From the NCBI GenBank assembly GCA_016713305.1, contig JADJPK010000004.1, forward strand, positions 186,001 to 250,000: DNA of 64,000 nucleotides, given 5' to 3'. The DNA comes from Betaproteobacteria bacterium. Lineage in GTDB: Bacteria > Pseudomonadota > Gammaproteobacteria > Burkholderiales > Ga0077523. Of this stretch, positions 6,959-14,539 are shown one piece after another. The first letter of the stretch is position 1. Each line of letters starts with the position of its first letter. Under the pieces are notes generated by a model that was not told the origin of the DNA, made no database searches, and was given only the letters and a program-made list of their open reading frames with translations. Both the position numbers and the translations under genes were made by a program.

Positions 6959-8707
6959 TCACCACCACCCCAGCTTGGAGATGCCTGCCGTATACGCTGC
7001 CGCGACGGCTTCGAATCGCTCGGAACTCCCGCCGAATAGCCCTGCTTGGATCGGCGGCCACGCAGTTTGCTGCGCACGGCCCTCCGCTACGACTCTAGCG
7101 AGTGGACCATTGTCGCGAGACTTGTGCTTCCAACCGAATCGACCAACCGGGCCCCAACCACTACCACCCCGAAGGAGGTCGATGTCAGCAATGGCGAGCG
7201 CAAAGAAGACTTCAAAGGCATCAAAAGCCTGCTCGTAGTTCTTCCCAAGGAACAGGACATCGTCCAATTTAGGCTGAAGAATCTTGAAGAGATACTCGCT
7301 TAGTGGGACATAGTTCTTTTCGTGCCCGGGGATCTGCTTGAGGACACTACTTCGATGCAGTTCAAGCAAGCCTCGCCCCGTTCTTTCCACGAACGTTTCT
7401 GTTCGATCCTGATACTCTGATGTGAGAATGGGCGTGTAGAAGATGGTTGCCAGGGAATCAAAGCGTTGCCCATCGACGGCGGCGATACCCGAGCTGTACA
7501 GTTCCAGAAGCAGCGGATACCAGCGCAACGCCAGCCAAACGGCCAATCCACCTTGCAGCTCTAATCGGTCTGCGGAACGCGCGAGTATCTTCTGCAACGT
7601 GGCCTTGTGAATTGGCTTTGCCCAATAGCTAACGCACGCGAGTAGGACCGCAATATCTGCGCTAACCTCTTCGTAGCGTGTAAGACGGCGCAAGAACTCT
7701 TCTTGCGAAAAATGGCCTTCAGCGAGGAAGTCGTCCTCCGACGTAGCGGCCAGAAACTGGCGCACTTCGTCAATGAGGAAGTCATGCAATTCTATCGACG
7801 CAGAATCCGTTGCCAGCAGGGCCTTTACCCGACGAACCTTGGTCGCTGTTGTTTCCGGTTGTGCATGCTCGTCGGGGTATGGAACAGCGATCAGTCGATC
7901 TATATCTTTGTTCTCCGGTACCTCTAGTTCGGTGAGATTGGGTGCACGAACAATGAAGTCGCCGTCACCGTCGAAGTAACCGTAGTGTGGAGTTTGGTTC
8001 GAATTCTTGTCATTGGCGACCTTTCCGTATACATAAGCCATCAACCCACTTGCGGTAATGACACCCTCTGCTGTTGCAGCGTTTCCGCGCAGTCCTTCAA
8101 TGAGATGGCCCGTAAAGACGGAATGATTTGGTATAGGACCTCCAGCATCGGCGACGACTTCATCAGCTTTGCCAGCTGTCAGCACCTGGCGCGAATGCCG
8201 CAGCATCATGTCCTTGAGAAATCGCGTGCTACCTGGTTGCAGATGGCGCGTCAGTGCCAAGCCACCGTAGCATGCATCCATGATGAACAAAATGTGCTTC
8301 GCGCGTATGAGTTCAGCGTTGCGAGTCAAATCGTCCCATCGAATAAGAGTCGCCAAATCGGACAGATCTGCATCAGAGGGGACAAGATATCCAATCTCAC
8401 CTCGGCTCCCAGTTCTCGTGTATCCGTGCCCGGCGAAAAAAACCAGTAGACGTTCATCGATGTCAATGTCTTCGGCCGTGAAACGGAGATACGCCCTGAG
8501 GATCTTGTCTTTGGTCGCTTCCGCGTCGGTCAGGTATGTAATGCTTGGTGCGGGGAAACCCAACTCATCCACGAGAATTCTGCTTACTTCGCTTGCGTCA
8601 CTAACGGCGTAGGACAGCGGGGAAGCGTTCGTGTACTTATCGATGCCAACGATTAGGGCGCGGCTATTCGTATAGTGCGTCTTAAGGAGAAATCGGACGT
8701 CGTGCAT
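6959..8707 (-). CDS. Caspase-like (peptidase C14) protein with unknown C-terminal domain
   Basis: The first 230 residues of this 582-residue protein form a caspase/metacaspase domain: RALIVGIDKYTN (about 17-28), the catalytic histidine in FFAGHGY (H94) and the catalytic cysteine in DACYGG (C146). Both residues are intact. From about 290 to 582 there is a mainly helical domain I cannot name, with LALRWYPLLLELYSSGIAAV as its most distinctive segment; similar regions may follow other effector domains in defence proteins, but that is recollection. Such effector-plus-sensor layouts suit proteolysis triggered by infection. The ATG lies 20 nt after the R' box of the attC at 8727. It sits between two HEPN-motif genes. 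Confidence 0.85.
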   Translation of the reverse strand: MHDVRFLLKTHYTNSRALIVGIDKYTNASPLSYAVSDASEVSRILVDELGFPAPSITYLTDAEATKDKILRAYLRFTAEDIDIDERLLVFFAGHGYTRTGSRGEIGYLVPSDADLSDLATLIRWDDLTRNAELIRAKHILFIMDACYGGLALTRHLQPGSTRFLKDMMLRHSRQVLTAGKADEVVADAGGPIPNHSVFTGHLIEGLRGNAATAEGVITASGLMAYVYGKVANDKNSNQTPHYGYFDGDGDFIVRAPNLTELEVPENKDIDRLIAVPYPDEHAQPETTATKVRRVKALLATDSASIELHDFLIDEVRQFLAATSEDDFLAEGHFSQEEFLRRLTRYEEVSADIAVLLACVSYWAKPIHKATLQKILARSADRLELQGGLAVWLALRWYPLLLELYSSGIAAVDGQRFDSLATIFYTPILTSEYQDRTETFVERTGRGLLELHRSSVLKQIPGHEKNYVPLSEYLFKILQPKLDDVLFLGKNYEQAFDAFEVFFALAIADIDLLRGGSGWGPVGRFGWKHKSRDNGPLARVVAEGRAQQTAWPPIQAGLFGGSSERFEAVAAAYTAGISKLGWW

Positions 8708-8726
8708 CGGACGAGGTTCCTGTGAG

Positions 8727-8828
8727 TTCTAACGCACGGGTTGAGCTTCGGCCAACGAGCGTAGCGAGGAGGGCACCGCACGCACACGAAACGCGCCTGC
8801 GGCTGGTTGCTCGAACGCGAAGTTAGAG
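8727..8828 (-). other. attC site 1 (well-formed integron recombination site)
   Basis: On the minus strand the order is R'' CTCTAAC (8822-8828), 6-nt spacer, L'' TTCGAGC (8809-8815), a 62-nt central region, L' GCTCAAC (8740-8746), 6-nt spacer, R' GTTAGAA (8727-8733). R' and R'' pair over six bases. L'' and L' pair with one unpaired G, the extrahelical base that gives attC its polarity. The stop codon of the HEPN gene lies inside R'', and the caspase-like gene starts shortly after R'. The 102-bp length is normal. Confidence 0.82.
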
Positions 8829-9524
8829 CCCAGCATATAGATCGATCAGATGCTTCTGTAACGCGACCCTCGCGTTAGAGAAACCTTCCGCCACGGCCCC
8901 TAGCTCAGACAGCGTAAAGAACTTCTTGGTGTCATCGAACTTGACCAGATTCTCCTTCATGATCAGAAGGTCCCATGTCTCTTGGTTCGATACATCGATC
9001 GCGATATACGGCGTGCCGTTGTGGGTGACAAAATTTCTGTTTCTGTCGAGGATCGTGAACCAATCTCCGGAGACATTGGATTTCGACAGTATTTGCCGAA
9101 GCATGTCGGTGAGCTTGTTATCCGGGATGGGTATTCCGGCTTGGGCGTACAGGAGTTGAAGGAACTTACTCATCAGCTCCGCACAGGAGTTGACTTCAAC
9201 CAGGAAGGCGTTGATATCTGCGATCAGCTGGTACTTGAGATCGTCATCTACATGTAGCGCGGCGCCGTGCGTTGTAGCGGTGAAGACGTGCTCGGGTTTG
9301 TGGGTTTTCGCGATATCGCACAGGACCTTGGCTTCGGTGTTGATCCGGCTAGCAATGCGGGGAAGAATGTTTAGCCGGGCAGAGACATGGACCCCCAACT
9401 CCCGCTGATCCTTTGAGAGTGCTTGAACTTTCTTGGCCTCGACGGCCTTGTTCACGGCAGTCCAGATGGGCAGCACCCATGGGTCCCCGCCCAGTTCCGA
9501 AAGGTGAAGCCACTTGGTCACCAT
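8823..9524 (-). CDS. HEPN-motif protein of unknown function
   Basis: The 233-residue protein has no close family I recognise. Residues 161-170 read RNRNFVTHNG and contain an R-N-x3-x-H arrangement (R163 to H168), the signature of HEPN nuclease-type domains. Long predicted helices surround it, and a histidine-rich turn, TTHGAALHVDDD, lies near 84-95. This fits a HEPN fold, but other helical folds are possible. It is the first gene after a core site (9532-9538), with its ATG about 8 nt further on, and its TAA stop is embedded in the attC at 8727-8828. Function is inferred only from the motif and from its caspase-like and AbiU2-like neighbours. Confidence 0.6.
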   Translation of the reverse strand: MVTKWLHLSELGGDPWVLPIWTAVNKAVEAKKVQALSKDQRELGVHVSARLNILPRIASRINTEAKVLCDIAKTHKPEHVFTATTHGAALHVDDDLKYQLIADINAFLVEVNSCAELMSKFLQLLYAQAGIPIPDNKLTDMLRQILSKSNVSGDWFTILDRNRNFVTHNGTPYIAIDVSNQETWDLLIMKENLVKFDDTKKFFTLSELGAVAEGFSNARVALQKHLIDLYAGL

Positions 9525-9533
9525 CGCGGGGCT

Positions 9534-9569
9534 CTAACCGAGAGTCGACAAGAGTCTGACGGCTAACAT
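9534..9569 (-). CDS. Possible 11-codon leader peptide before the first cassette gene
   Basis: A perfect AGGAGG (9576-9581) stands six bases before an ATG opening MLAVRLLSTLG. Its TAG stop falls inside the GTTAGAG core site, nine bases before the ATG of the HEPN gene. This layout resembles the short ORF in class 1 integron attI sites that improves translation of the first cassette. It may equally be chance; the SD is the main support. Confidence 0.35.
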   Translation of the reverse strand: MLAVRLLSTLG

Positions 9570-9582
9570 TCTCGACCTCCTC

Positions 9583-10011
9583 TGTAATGTGAAAGACACG
9601 CTAACGAGACGCATGAAAATCATTTCGATGCACCCTCCCCGTCACGTGCGCCCACCACGTCGTCACAGTATGTGCCGGTCAGGAAACTCCGTGCAATGTG
9701 AAAAAATCACAAGTACCTTGGTGCTCGGCACGTAGCCCTGAACATAAGTGTTGGACCAGCGCCTTGAGATGGGCTTGCGGACTTGGCGACGTGAGAAGCT
9801 CCATCGGAGCCGGGTGCCGGGCCAGCGTCTGGTCGGAATCGGGGCGTCCGGAACGGTGCCGCACATCGGCGGTTTCGTCTTGGCAGGGTGCACCAGAAAT
9901 TGGCCTCCCGCGAAGACCGGGGACGGGTCTTGCAATCACGCCTCCACTGAAACGGTAGGTGATCTCATTGGTGCGCCGTTCCCCTCGGCTCTGGAAGTAC
10001 GGTGTCGAGAA
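9583..10011. other. Gap between the cassette array and the toxin gene; no gene recognised
   Basis: Several open frames of 75-90 codons cross this stretch on both strands, but none shows a family motif, a good ribosome-binding site or the composition of its neighbours. An integrase or its remnant was looked for and not seen. A GTTAGCG core-like heptamer (minus strand) lies near 9600, next to the AGGAGG leader. Confidence 0.5.
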
Positions 10012-10323
10012 TCAAGCGACACCTCTTCCATACCCGGCTTCCCTCTGGCCTCGGATCGCCAGGATGTACACGATGTCCAACTGCTCGGCATAGCGATAGA
10101 GGGCTACGTATCCGCGTGAACCTTTGCCGATCACGAGTTCCTTCAGGTCGTTCTCAGCTGGTCTGCCAATGAGCGGATTGGTTGCGAGCACATCGATTGC
10201 GGCAAGAATCTCCTGGATCCGGGCGGCAGCTTCGTTGACTTCATGCGTCAGCAGGTGACTCAGGATGCGATCGAAATCTTTCGCTGTCTCCGGCGCAAGT
10301 TCAATCCGAGTAGGCCTCTTCAC
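10012..10323 (-). CDS. RelE/ParE-family toxin
   Basis: The 103-residue protein has the ParE layout: two N-terminal helices (TAKDFDRILSHLLTHEV, EAAARIQEILAAIDVLATNP), then the strand-rich end with IGRPAENDLKELVIG and the closing RYAEQLDIVYILAIRGQREA. Family members are mRNA interferases (RelE) or gyrase poisons (ParE). Without the RelE catalytic set, and with a ribbon-helix-helix partner, ParE-like action seems likelier. Its ATG overlaps the antitoxin stop by four bases. Confidence 0.88.
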   Translation of the reverse strand: MKRPTRIELAPETAKDFDRILSHLLTHEVNEAAARIQEILAAIDVLATNPLIGRPAENDLKELVIGKGSRGYVALYRYAEQLDIVYILAIRGQREAGYGRGVA

Positions 10324-10604
10324 CTTGCAGGTCGTCGTGCCTTGGGACGAGGCACCACTTCACCTTCCACTCGACGCGCAAGGTATTCGCGCATTTCCGC
10401 CCAGGGGATCGTCTTTCCGGATGCCACGATGGCGTCGTATCGCTTCTCGGCCGTGGCGACGAAGTCGACTCTCTGCTCCTCGAACTCGGCTTTCTCGCTG
10501 ATCGCCTCGAGAATGAAACTGTGAGCACTCTTGCCGGATCGTTCTGCCGCCCGCGCGACCCTCTCCTTGAGTTGCTCGGGAATACGAATAGTCGTTGTGC
10601 CCAT
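10320..10604 (-). CDS. Ribbon-helix-helix antitoxin (CopG/ParD type)
   Basis: The 94-residue antitoxin starts TTIRIPEQLKERVARAAERS, the strand-helix of a ribbon-helix-helix DNA-binding domain, followed by GKSAHSFILEAI. The C-terminal half, rich in charged residues and ending in a basic tail, should bind the toxin. It precedes the toxin gene and overlaps it in an ATGA, the standard order for autoregulated modules. The module marks the right end of the accessory island; 208 nt without a gene separate it from ychF. Confidence 0.88.
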   Translation of the reverse strand: MGTTTIRIPEQLKERVARAAERSGKSAHSFILEAISEKAEFEEQRVDFVATAEKRYDAIVASGKTIPWAEMREYLARRVEGEVVPRPKARRPAR

Positions 10605-10812
10605 GATGATCCAAGCCGGTCGGGTCGAGTTAGAAGGTCCGGGGAATGTAGCACACCGGTGTCACACCCCATCTCCCGTGCACTGCGCCCGGCGAATAGC
10701 GAGTCGCGTAGCTTGGCTTTCTGACCGTGTCAGGTCGACACGTGAGGGTTCCCGCCGATACTTCGACAATCGCACGCATTCCAGAAAGATCCCGGACTCG
10801 CTGGCATTGCCG

Positions 10813-11907
10813 TCACACGTTGAACCTGAAGTGCATCACATCCCCGTCGCGCACGACGTACTCCTTGCCTTCCAGCCGCATCTTTCCGGCTTCCTTGGCG
10901 CCGTGTTCGCCCTTGCAGGTGATGAAGTCGTCGTAGGCGATGACTTCCGCACGGATGAAGCCGCGCTCGAAGTCGGTGTGGATGACGCCGGCGGCTTGAG
11001 GCGCGGTGTCGCCCTGGTGGATGGTCCAGGCGCGCACTTCCTTTTCGCCGGCGGTGAAGTAGGTCTGCAGGCCCAGCAGTTCGTAGGCCGCGCGGATCAC
11101 GCGATTGAGGCCTGGTTCCTCCAGGCCCATGTCGGCGAGGAAGAGACTCTTGTCCTCGTCGGACAGGTCCGCCATCTGCGCTTCCATGGCGGCGCAGATC
11201 GCGACGACCGGCGCGCCTTCCTTCGCGGCGTGTTCGCGTACGCGGTCGAGCAGCGGATTGTTCTCGAAGCCGCCTTCCTCGACATTGGCCACGTACATGG
11301 TGGGCTTCATGGTCAGGAAGAAGAACTGCTTGATGACCGCAAGCTCTTCCTTGGCGAGATCCAGCGTGCGGGCGGGTTTGGCCTGGTCGAGCACGACCTG
11401 CAGCTTCTCCAGCACGGCCACGAGACGCTGGGCCTCCTTGTCGCCGCCGGCCTTGGCCACCTTCGTGTACTTGGCGAGCTGCTTCTCGACACTGGCGAGG
11501 TCCGCGAGCGCGAGCTCGGTGTTGATGACTTCGATATCCGACAGCGGGTCCACCTTGCCGGCCACGTGCACGACGTTCGGGTCGTCGAAGCAGCGCACGA
11601 CGTGCGCGATGGCGTCGGTCTCGCGGATGTTCGCGAGGAACTGGTTGCCCAGGCCTTCGCCCTTCGAGGCGCCGGCCACGAGACCGGCGATGTCCACGAA
11701 TTCCACGGTGGCGGGCAGCACCTTCTGCGGCTTGACGATGCCGGCCAGCTTGTCCAGCCGCGGGTCGGGCATCTCGACGATGCCGACGTTGGGTTCGATC
11801 GTGCAGAACGGGTAGTTCTCCGCCGCGATGCCCGCCTTGGTGAGCGCGTTGAACAGAGTGGACTTGCCGACGTTGGGGAGTCCGACGATGCCGCATTTGA
11901 GGCTCAT
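10813..11907 (-). CDS. ychF: Redox-regulated ribosome-binding ATPase YchF (Obg-like)
   Basis: The protein has 364 residues, the usual length. It has Walker A GLPNVGKST at the N-terminus, FVDIAGLVAGASKGEGLGNQF, a coiled-coil insertion (about 130-200) and a C-terminal TGS domain including TIHQGDTAPQAAGVIHTDFE. YchF binds ATP rather than GTP and associates with ribosomes. The chosen ATG has AGGAGA seven bases upstream; the longer upstream reading has no homology. It follows pth by 88 nt, the classic order. Confidence 0.97.
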   Translation of the reverse strand: MSLKCGIVGLPNVGKSTLFNALTKAGIAAENYPFCTIEPNVGIVEMPDPRLDKLAGIVKPQKVLPATVEFVDIAGLVAGASKGEGLGNQFLANIRETDAIAHVVRCFDDPNVVHVAGKVDPLSDIEVINTELALADLASVEKQLAKYTKVAKAGGDKEAQRLVAVLEKLQVVLDQAKPARTLDLAKEELAVIKQFFFLTMKPTMYVANVEEGGFENNPLLDRVREHAAKEGAPVVAICAAMEAQMADLSDEDKSLFLADMGLEEPGLNRVIRAAYELLGLQTYFTAGEKEVRAWTIHQGDTAPQAAGVIHTDFERGFIRAEVIAYDDFITCKGEHGAKEAGKMRLEGKEYVVRDGDVMHFRFNV

Positions 11908-11995
11908 GATGTCTCCTGGGCCCGCGCGTCCAGGCGCAGGTTGCGATTCGATTCGAAGATGCCGCGGAGCGGTGTGGCGACAAACTCCCCGCGCA

Positions 11996-12604
11996 TCATT
12001 GCTTTTCCTTCGTGGGTTTGGCGTCCGCTGCCGGCGCATCCGGGCGCGTGTGCAGCGCGTGCATGGCGGCTTCCATACGGTCTTCCCACACCATGGGCCA
12101 GACGTCGATCGAGCGGTTGATGGCCGATTCGATGCCGGGCATTTCTTCCTTGCGGGGCGGCTGCAGGACGAAGTTGATCACCTGCGCGCGATCGCCCGGG
12201 TGCCCGATGCCGATGCGCAGCCGCCAGAAGGCCTGGCCGATGTGGGCGATGATGTCCTTCAGGCCGTTGTGCCCGGCCGCGCCGCCGCCCTTCTTGAGCT
12301 TGACGCCACCGGGCGGCAGATCCAGCTCGTCGTGCACGACGAGGATCTCCTGCGGTTCGATCTTGTAGAAGCGGCACAGCGCGCCCACCGCACGGCCGCT
12401 GGCGTTCATGTAGGTGGACGGCTCCAGCAGCCAGCATTCGCGCCCGCCGCGTGCGATGCGCGCGACCAGCCCGTGAAAGCGCGATTCGTTGCGCAGCGAA
12501 ACGCCTTCGCGGTCCGCGATGGCATCCACGAACCAGAACCCGGCGTTGTGGCGCGTGGCTTCGTATTCCCGGCCGGGATTGCCCAAACCTACGACCAGTC
12601 GCAT
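11996..12604 (-). CDS. pth: Peptidyl-tRNA hydrolase
   Basis: This 202-residue enzyme releases tRNA from stalled peptidyl-tRNA in the cytosol. It opens MRLVVGLGNPGREYEATRHNAGFWFVD in two conserved blocks, with catalytic His20 in the RHNAGF motif. Substrate-binding segments follow: STYMNASGRAVG, VHDELDLPPGGVKLKKGG and GHNGLKDI. The last 15 residues are a lysine- and proline-rich tail beyond the core fold. It sits downstream of rplY, which has a hairpin terminator between them, so pth may have its own promoter. Confidence 0.97.
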   Translation of the reverse strand: MRLVVGLGNPGREYEATRHNAGFWFVDAIADREGVSLRNESRFHGLVARIARGGRECWLLEPSTYMNASGRAVGALCRFYKIEPQEILVVHDELDLPPGGVKLKKGGGAAGHNGLKDIIAHIGQAFWRLRIGIGHPGDRAQVINFVLQPPRKEEMPGIESAINRSIDVWPMVWEDRMEAAMHALHTRPDAPAADAKPTKEKQ

Positions 12605-12656
12605 GTGTCCGGAGCTTCGAGAGTGGGGGTCGTTCGTGACAGGGGTTCAGATGCGC

Positions 12657-12691
12657 AAAGGCCCGCTGCGGGCGCACCCGAGCGGGCCTCT
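12657..12691 (-). terminator. Rho-independent terminator after rplY
   Basis: On the minus strand AGGCCCGCT (12681-12689) and AGCGGGCCT (12659-12667) form a perfect 9-bp stem around a 13-nt loop, followed by TTTGCG. It begins 20 nt past the rplY stop. Confidence 0.65.
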
Positions 12692-12710
12692 TGCCGACAC
12701 CAGGACGAGA

Positions 12711-13358
12711 TTACTTCTTCTCGGCCTTCTGCGCAGTCGCGGGAACCGTGGCTGCGGAAGGCGCCGTCTCGGCTTCGGCTTCCACCGCACCGCCCGGCAC
12801 CTGGATCGTCACCACCACGGCGTTGTCGCCGCGCTTGTACTGCACCGACTCCACGCCCTCGGGGAACTTGATGTCGGCCAGGTGCACGCTGCTGCCGAGT
12901 TCCATCGCACCCAGATCCACGGCAATGAACTCCGGCAGGTGGTCGGGCAGACACTGGATGTCGATTTCGTTCATCACGTGGTTGATGATGCCGTGACCGA
13001 ACTTGACGCCAGGCGCGGCATCCGCGTTGACGAAGTGCAGCGGAATCTTCACGTGGATGATCTGGTCCTTGGCCACGCGCTGGAAGTCCACGTGCAGGAT
13101 TTCCTGGCGGTAGGGGTGCATCTGCACGTCACGCAGCAGCACGCGGTCGACCTGGCCATCCACCTTCATGGTCAGCACCGAGGCGTGGAACGCTTCGTTG
13201 CGCAGACGCAGCGAGAGCGCCTGATGGTCGATTTCGACGGCCTGGGGTTCCTTGCCGCCTCCGTAGACGATGCCTGGTACCAGCCCCTTGCGGCGCAGGC
13301 GGCGGCTCGCACCCGTTCCCTGCAAAGACCGCGGGCTCGCGATCACTTCGAATTGCAT
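12711..13358 (-). CDS. rplY: 50S ribosomal protein L25/CTC
   Basis: The 215-residue form is the long CTC/TL5 type. An N-terminal 5S-rRNA-binding domain (from FEVIASPRSLQGTGASRRLR to about 95) is joined to a C-terminal beta domain, with an acidic/alanine-rich tail ending AQKAEKK. The start ATG is preceded by AGGAG. It lies downstream of prs, an order common in betaproteobacteria and shared with pth and ychF. Confidence 0.96.
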   Translation of the reverse strand: MQFEVIASPRSLQGTGASRRLRRKGLVPGIVYGGGKEPQAVEIDHQALSLRLRNEAFHASVLTMKVDGQVDRVLLRDVQMHPYRQEILHVDFQRVAKDQIIHVKIPLHFVNADAAPGVKFGHGIINHVMNEIDIQCLPDHLPEFIAVDLGAMELGSSVHLADIKFPEGVESVQYKRGDNAVVVTIQVPGGAVEAEAETAPSAATVPATAQKAEKK

Positions 13359-13476
13359 GTTGTTTCTCCTTTGACCCGGCGCCTGCCGCGACCAGCGGGC
13401 ACCGATTCTTCACCGGAACCGGAAGAAGCGTTCGGCGAACGCTTCCTTCGATTCCACCCTCAGGAGCAGGCGGCGC

Positions 13477-14427
13477 CTACTCCATGAACAACGACGAGAC
13501 GGAATCCTCGTTACTGATGCGGCGCATGGTCTCGGCCAGCAGACCGGCCACGCCCAGTTGCCGGATCTTGGGGCACGCCCGGGCTTCCTCGCGCAGCGGA
13601 ATGGTGTCGGTGACCACGATCTCGTCCAGCACCGAATCCGCGATGCGCTGCACGGCCTTGCCGGACAGCACCGGGTGGATACAGTAGGCGAGCACCTTGG
13701 CCGCGCCTTTTTCCTTGAGGGCGCGCGCCGCTTCGCACAGCGTGTTGGCGGTGTCGACCATGTCGTCCATGATGAGACAGGTACGGCCGGCGACATCGCC
13801 GATGATGTTCATGACCGTCGCCACATTGGGGCGCGGACGGCGCTTGTCGATGATGGCGAGGTCGGATTCGAGGCGCTTGGCCAGGGCACGGGCGCGAACC
13901 ACGCCACCGACGTCCGGCGAGACCACGATGAGATCCTGGAACCCCTGCTTCCAGACATCCCCCAGCAGAATGGGTGCGGCGTAGATGTTGTCCACGGGGA
14001 TGTCGAAGAAGCCCTGGATCTGGTCGGCGTGCAGGTCCATGGTCAGCAGCCGGTCGACACCGACCGACTGGAGCATGTTCGCAACGACCTTGGCGCTGAT
14101 GGCCACCCGGGCGGAGCGCGGCCGGCGATCCTGGCGCGCATAACCGAAGTAGGGGATTGCCGCGGTGATGCGCCCGGCGGACGAACGCTTGAGCGCGTCG
14201 ACCATCAGCATCACTTCCATCAGGCTGTCGTTGGTGGGGTTGCAGGTGGACTGCAGCACGAAGACGTCCTTCCCGCGGACGTTCTCCAGCAGTTCCACCA
14301 TCACCTCGCCATCGCTGAACCGCCCGACGGTGGCGCGGCCCAGGTGGATGTTCAGGTTCTTGCAGACGTCTTCGGCAAGCCGCGGATTCGCGTTGCCGGT
14401 GAACACCATCAGGCTGTCGTAGGCCAT
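13477..14427 (-). CDS. prs: Ribose-phosphate pyrophosphokinase
   Basis: The 316-residue enzyme makes PRPP from ribose 5-phosphate and ATP for nucleotide, histidine and tryptophan synthesis. Visible landmarks are the N-terminal FTGNANPRLAEDVCKNL, the flexible-loop YFGYARQDRRPR, the metal-binding DLHADQIQGFFDIPVDN and the PRPP-binding VDDMVDT-type loop, here IMDDMVDTANTL. Length matches bacterial class I enzymes. The tRNA-Gln and ispE lie just upstream on the same strand. Confidence 0.97.
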   Translation of the reverse strand: MAYDSLMVFTGNANPRLAEDVCKNLNIHLGRATVGRFSDGEVMVELLENVRGKDVFVLQSTCNPTNDSLMEVMLMVDALKRSSAGRITAAIPYFGYARQDRRPRSARVAISAKVVANMLQSVGVDRLLTMDLHADQIQGFFDIPVDNIYAAPILLGDVWKQGFQDLIVVSPDVGGVVRARALAKRLESDLAIIDKRRPRPNVATVMNIIGDVAGRTCLIMDDMVDTANTLCEAARALKEKGAAKVLAYCIHPVLSGKAVQRIADSVLDEIVVTDTIPLREEARACPKIRQLGVAGLLAETMRRISNEDSVSSLFME

Positions 14428-14452
14428 GAGCGGTCAGTAGGGCGGGCTGTGG

Positions 14453-14529
14453 TGGCTGGGGAGGAAGGATTCGAACCTTCGAATGCCGGAATCAAAATCC
14501 GGTGCCTTAACCAACTTGGCGACTCCCCA
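14453..14529 (-). tRNA. tRNA-Gln (anticodon TTG)
   Basis: The minus strand folds as a cloverleaf. The acceptor stem TGGGGAG pairs with CTCCCCA; the anticodon stem CCGGA/TCCGG encloses TTTTGAT, giving anticodon TTG; the T-arm GAAGG/CCTTC encloses TTCGAAT. The discriminator is G, and CCA is encoded at 14453-14455. It sits between ispE and prs, its usual site in betaproteobacteria. Confidence 0.96.
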
Positions 14530-14539
14530 ATATCTTCGA

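Larger units (their letters stand above)
6042..9541 (-). mobile_element. Candidate integron gene-cassette array without integrase (CALIN)
   Basis: Three genes and a fragment, all on the minus strand, are each separated by attC or attC-like sites at 8727-8828, 6881-6957 and 6051-6133. A further GTTAGAG core site (9532-9538) precedes the first gene. Start codons follow the core sites by roughly 7-26 nt, as in integron cassettes. Base composition drops to near half GC, compared with about two thirds around it. No integrase gene is present within the window on either side, so the array would be immobile without an integrase acting in trans. The 8727-8828 site is convincing; the others are weaker. 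Confidence 0.6.

Noticed and set aside
9663..10119. Integrase remnant to complete an integron
   Set aside because: None of the frames shows tyrosine-recombinase motifs; the open frames look random.
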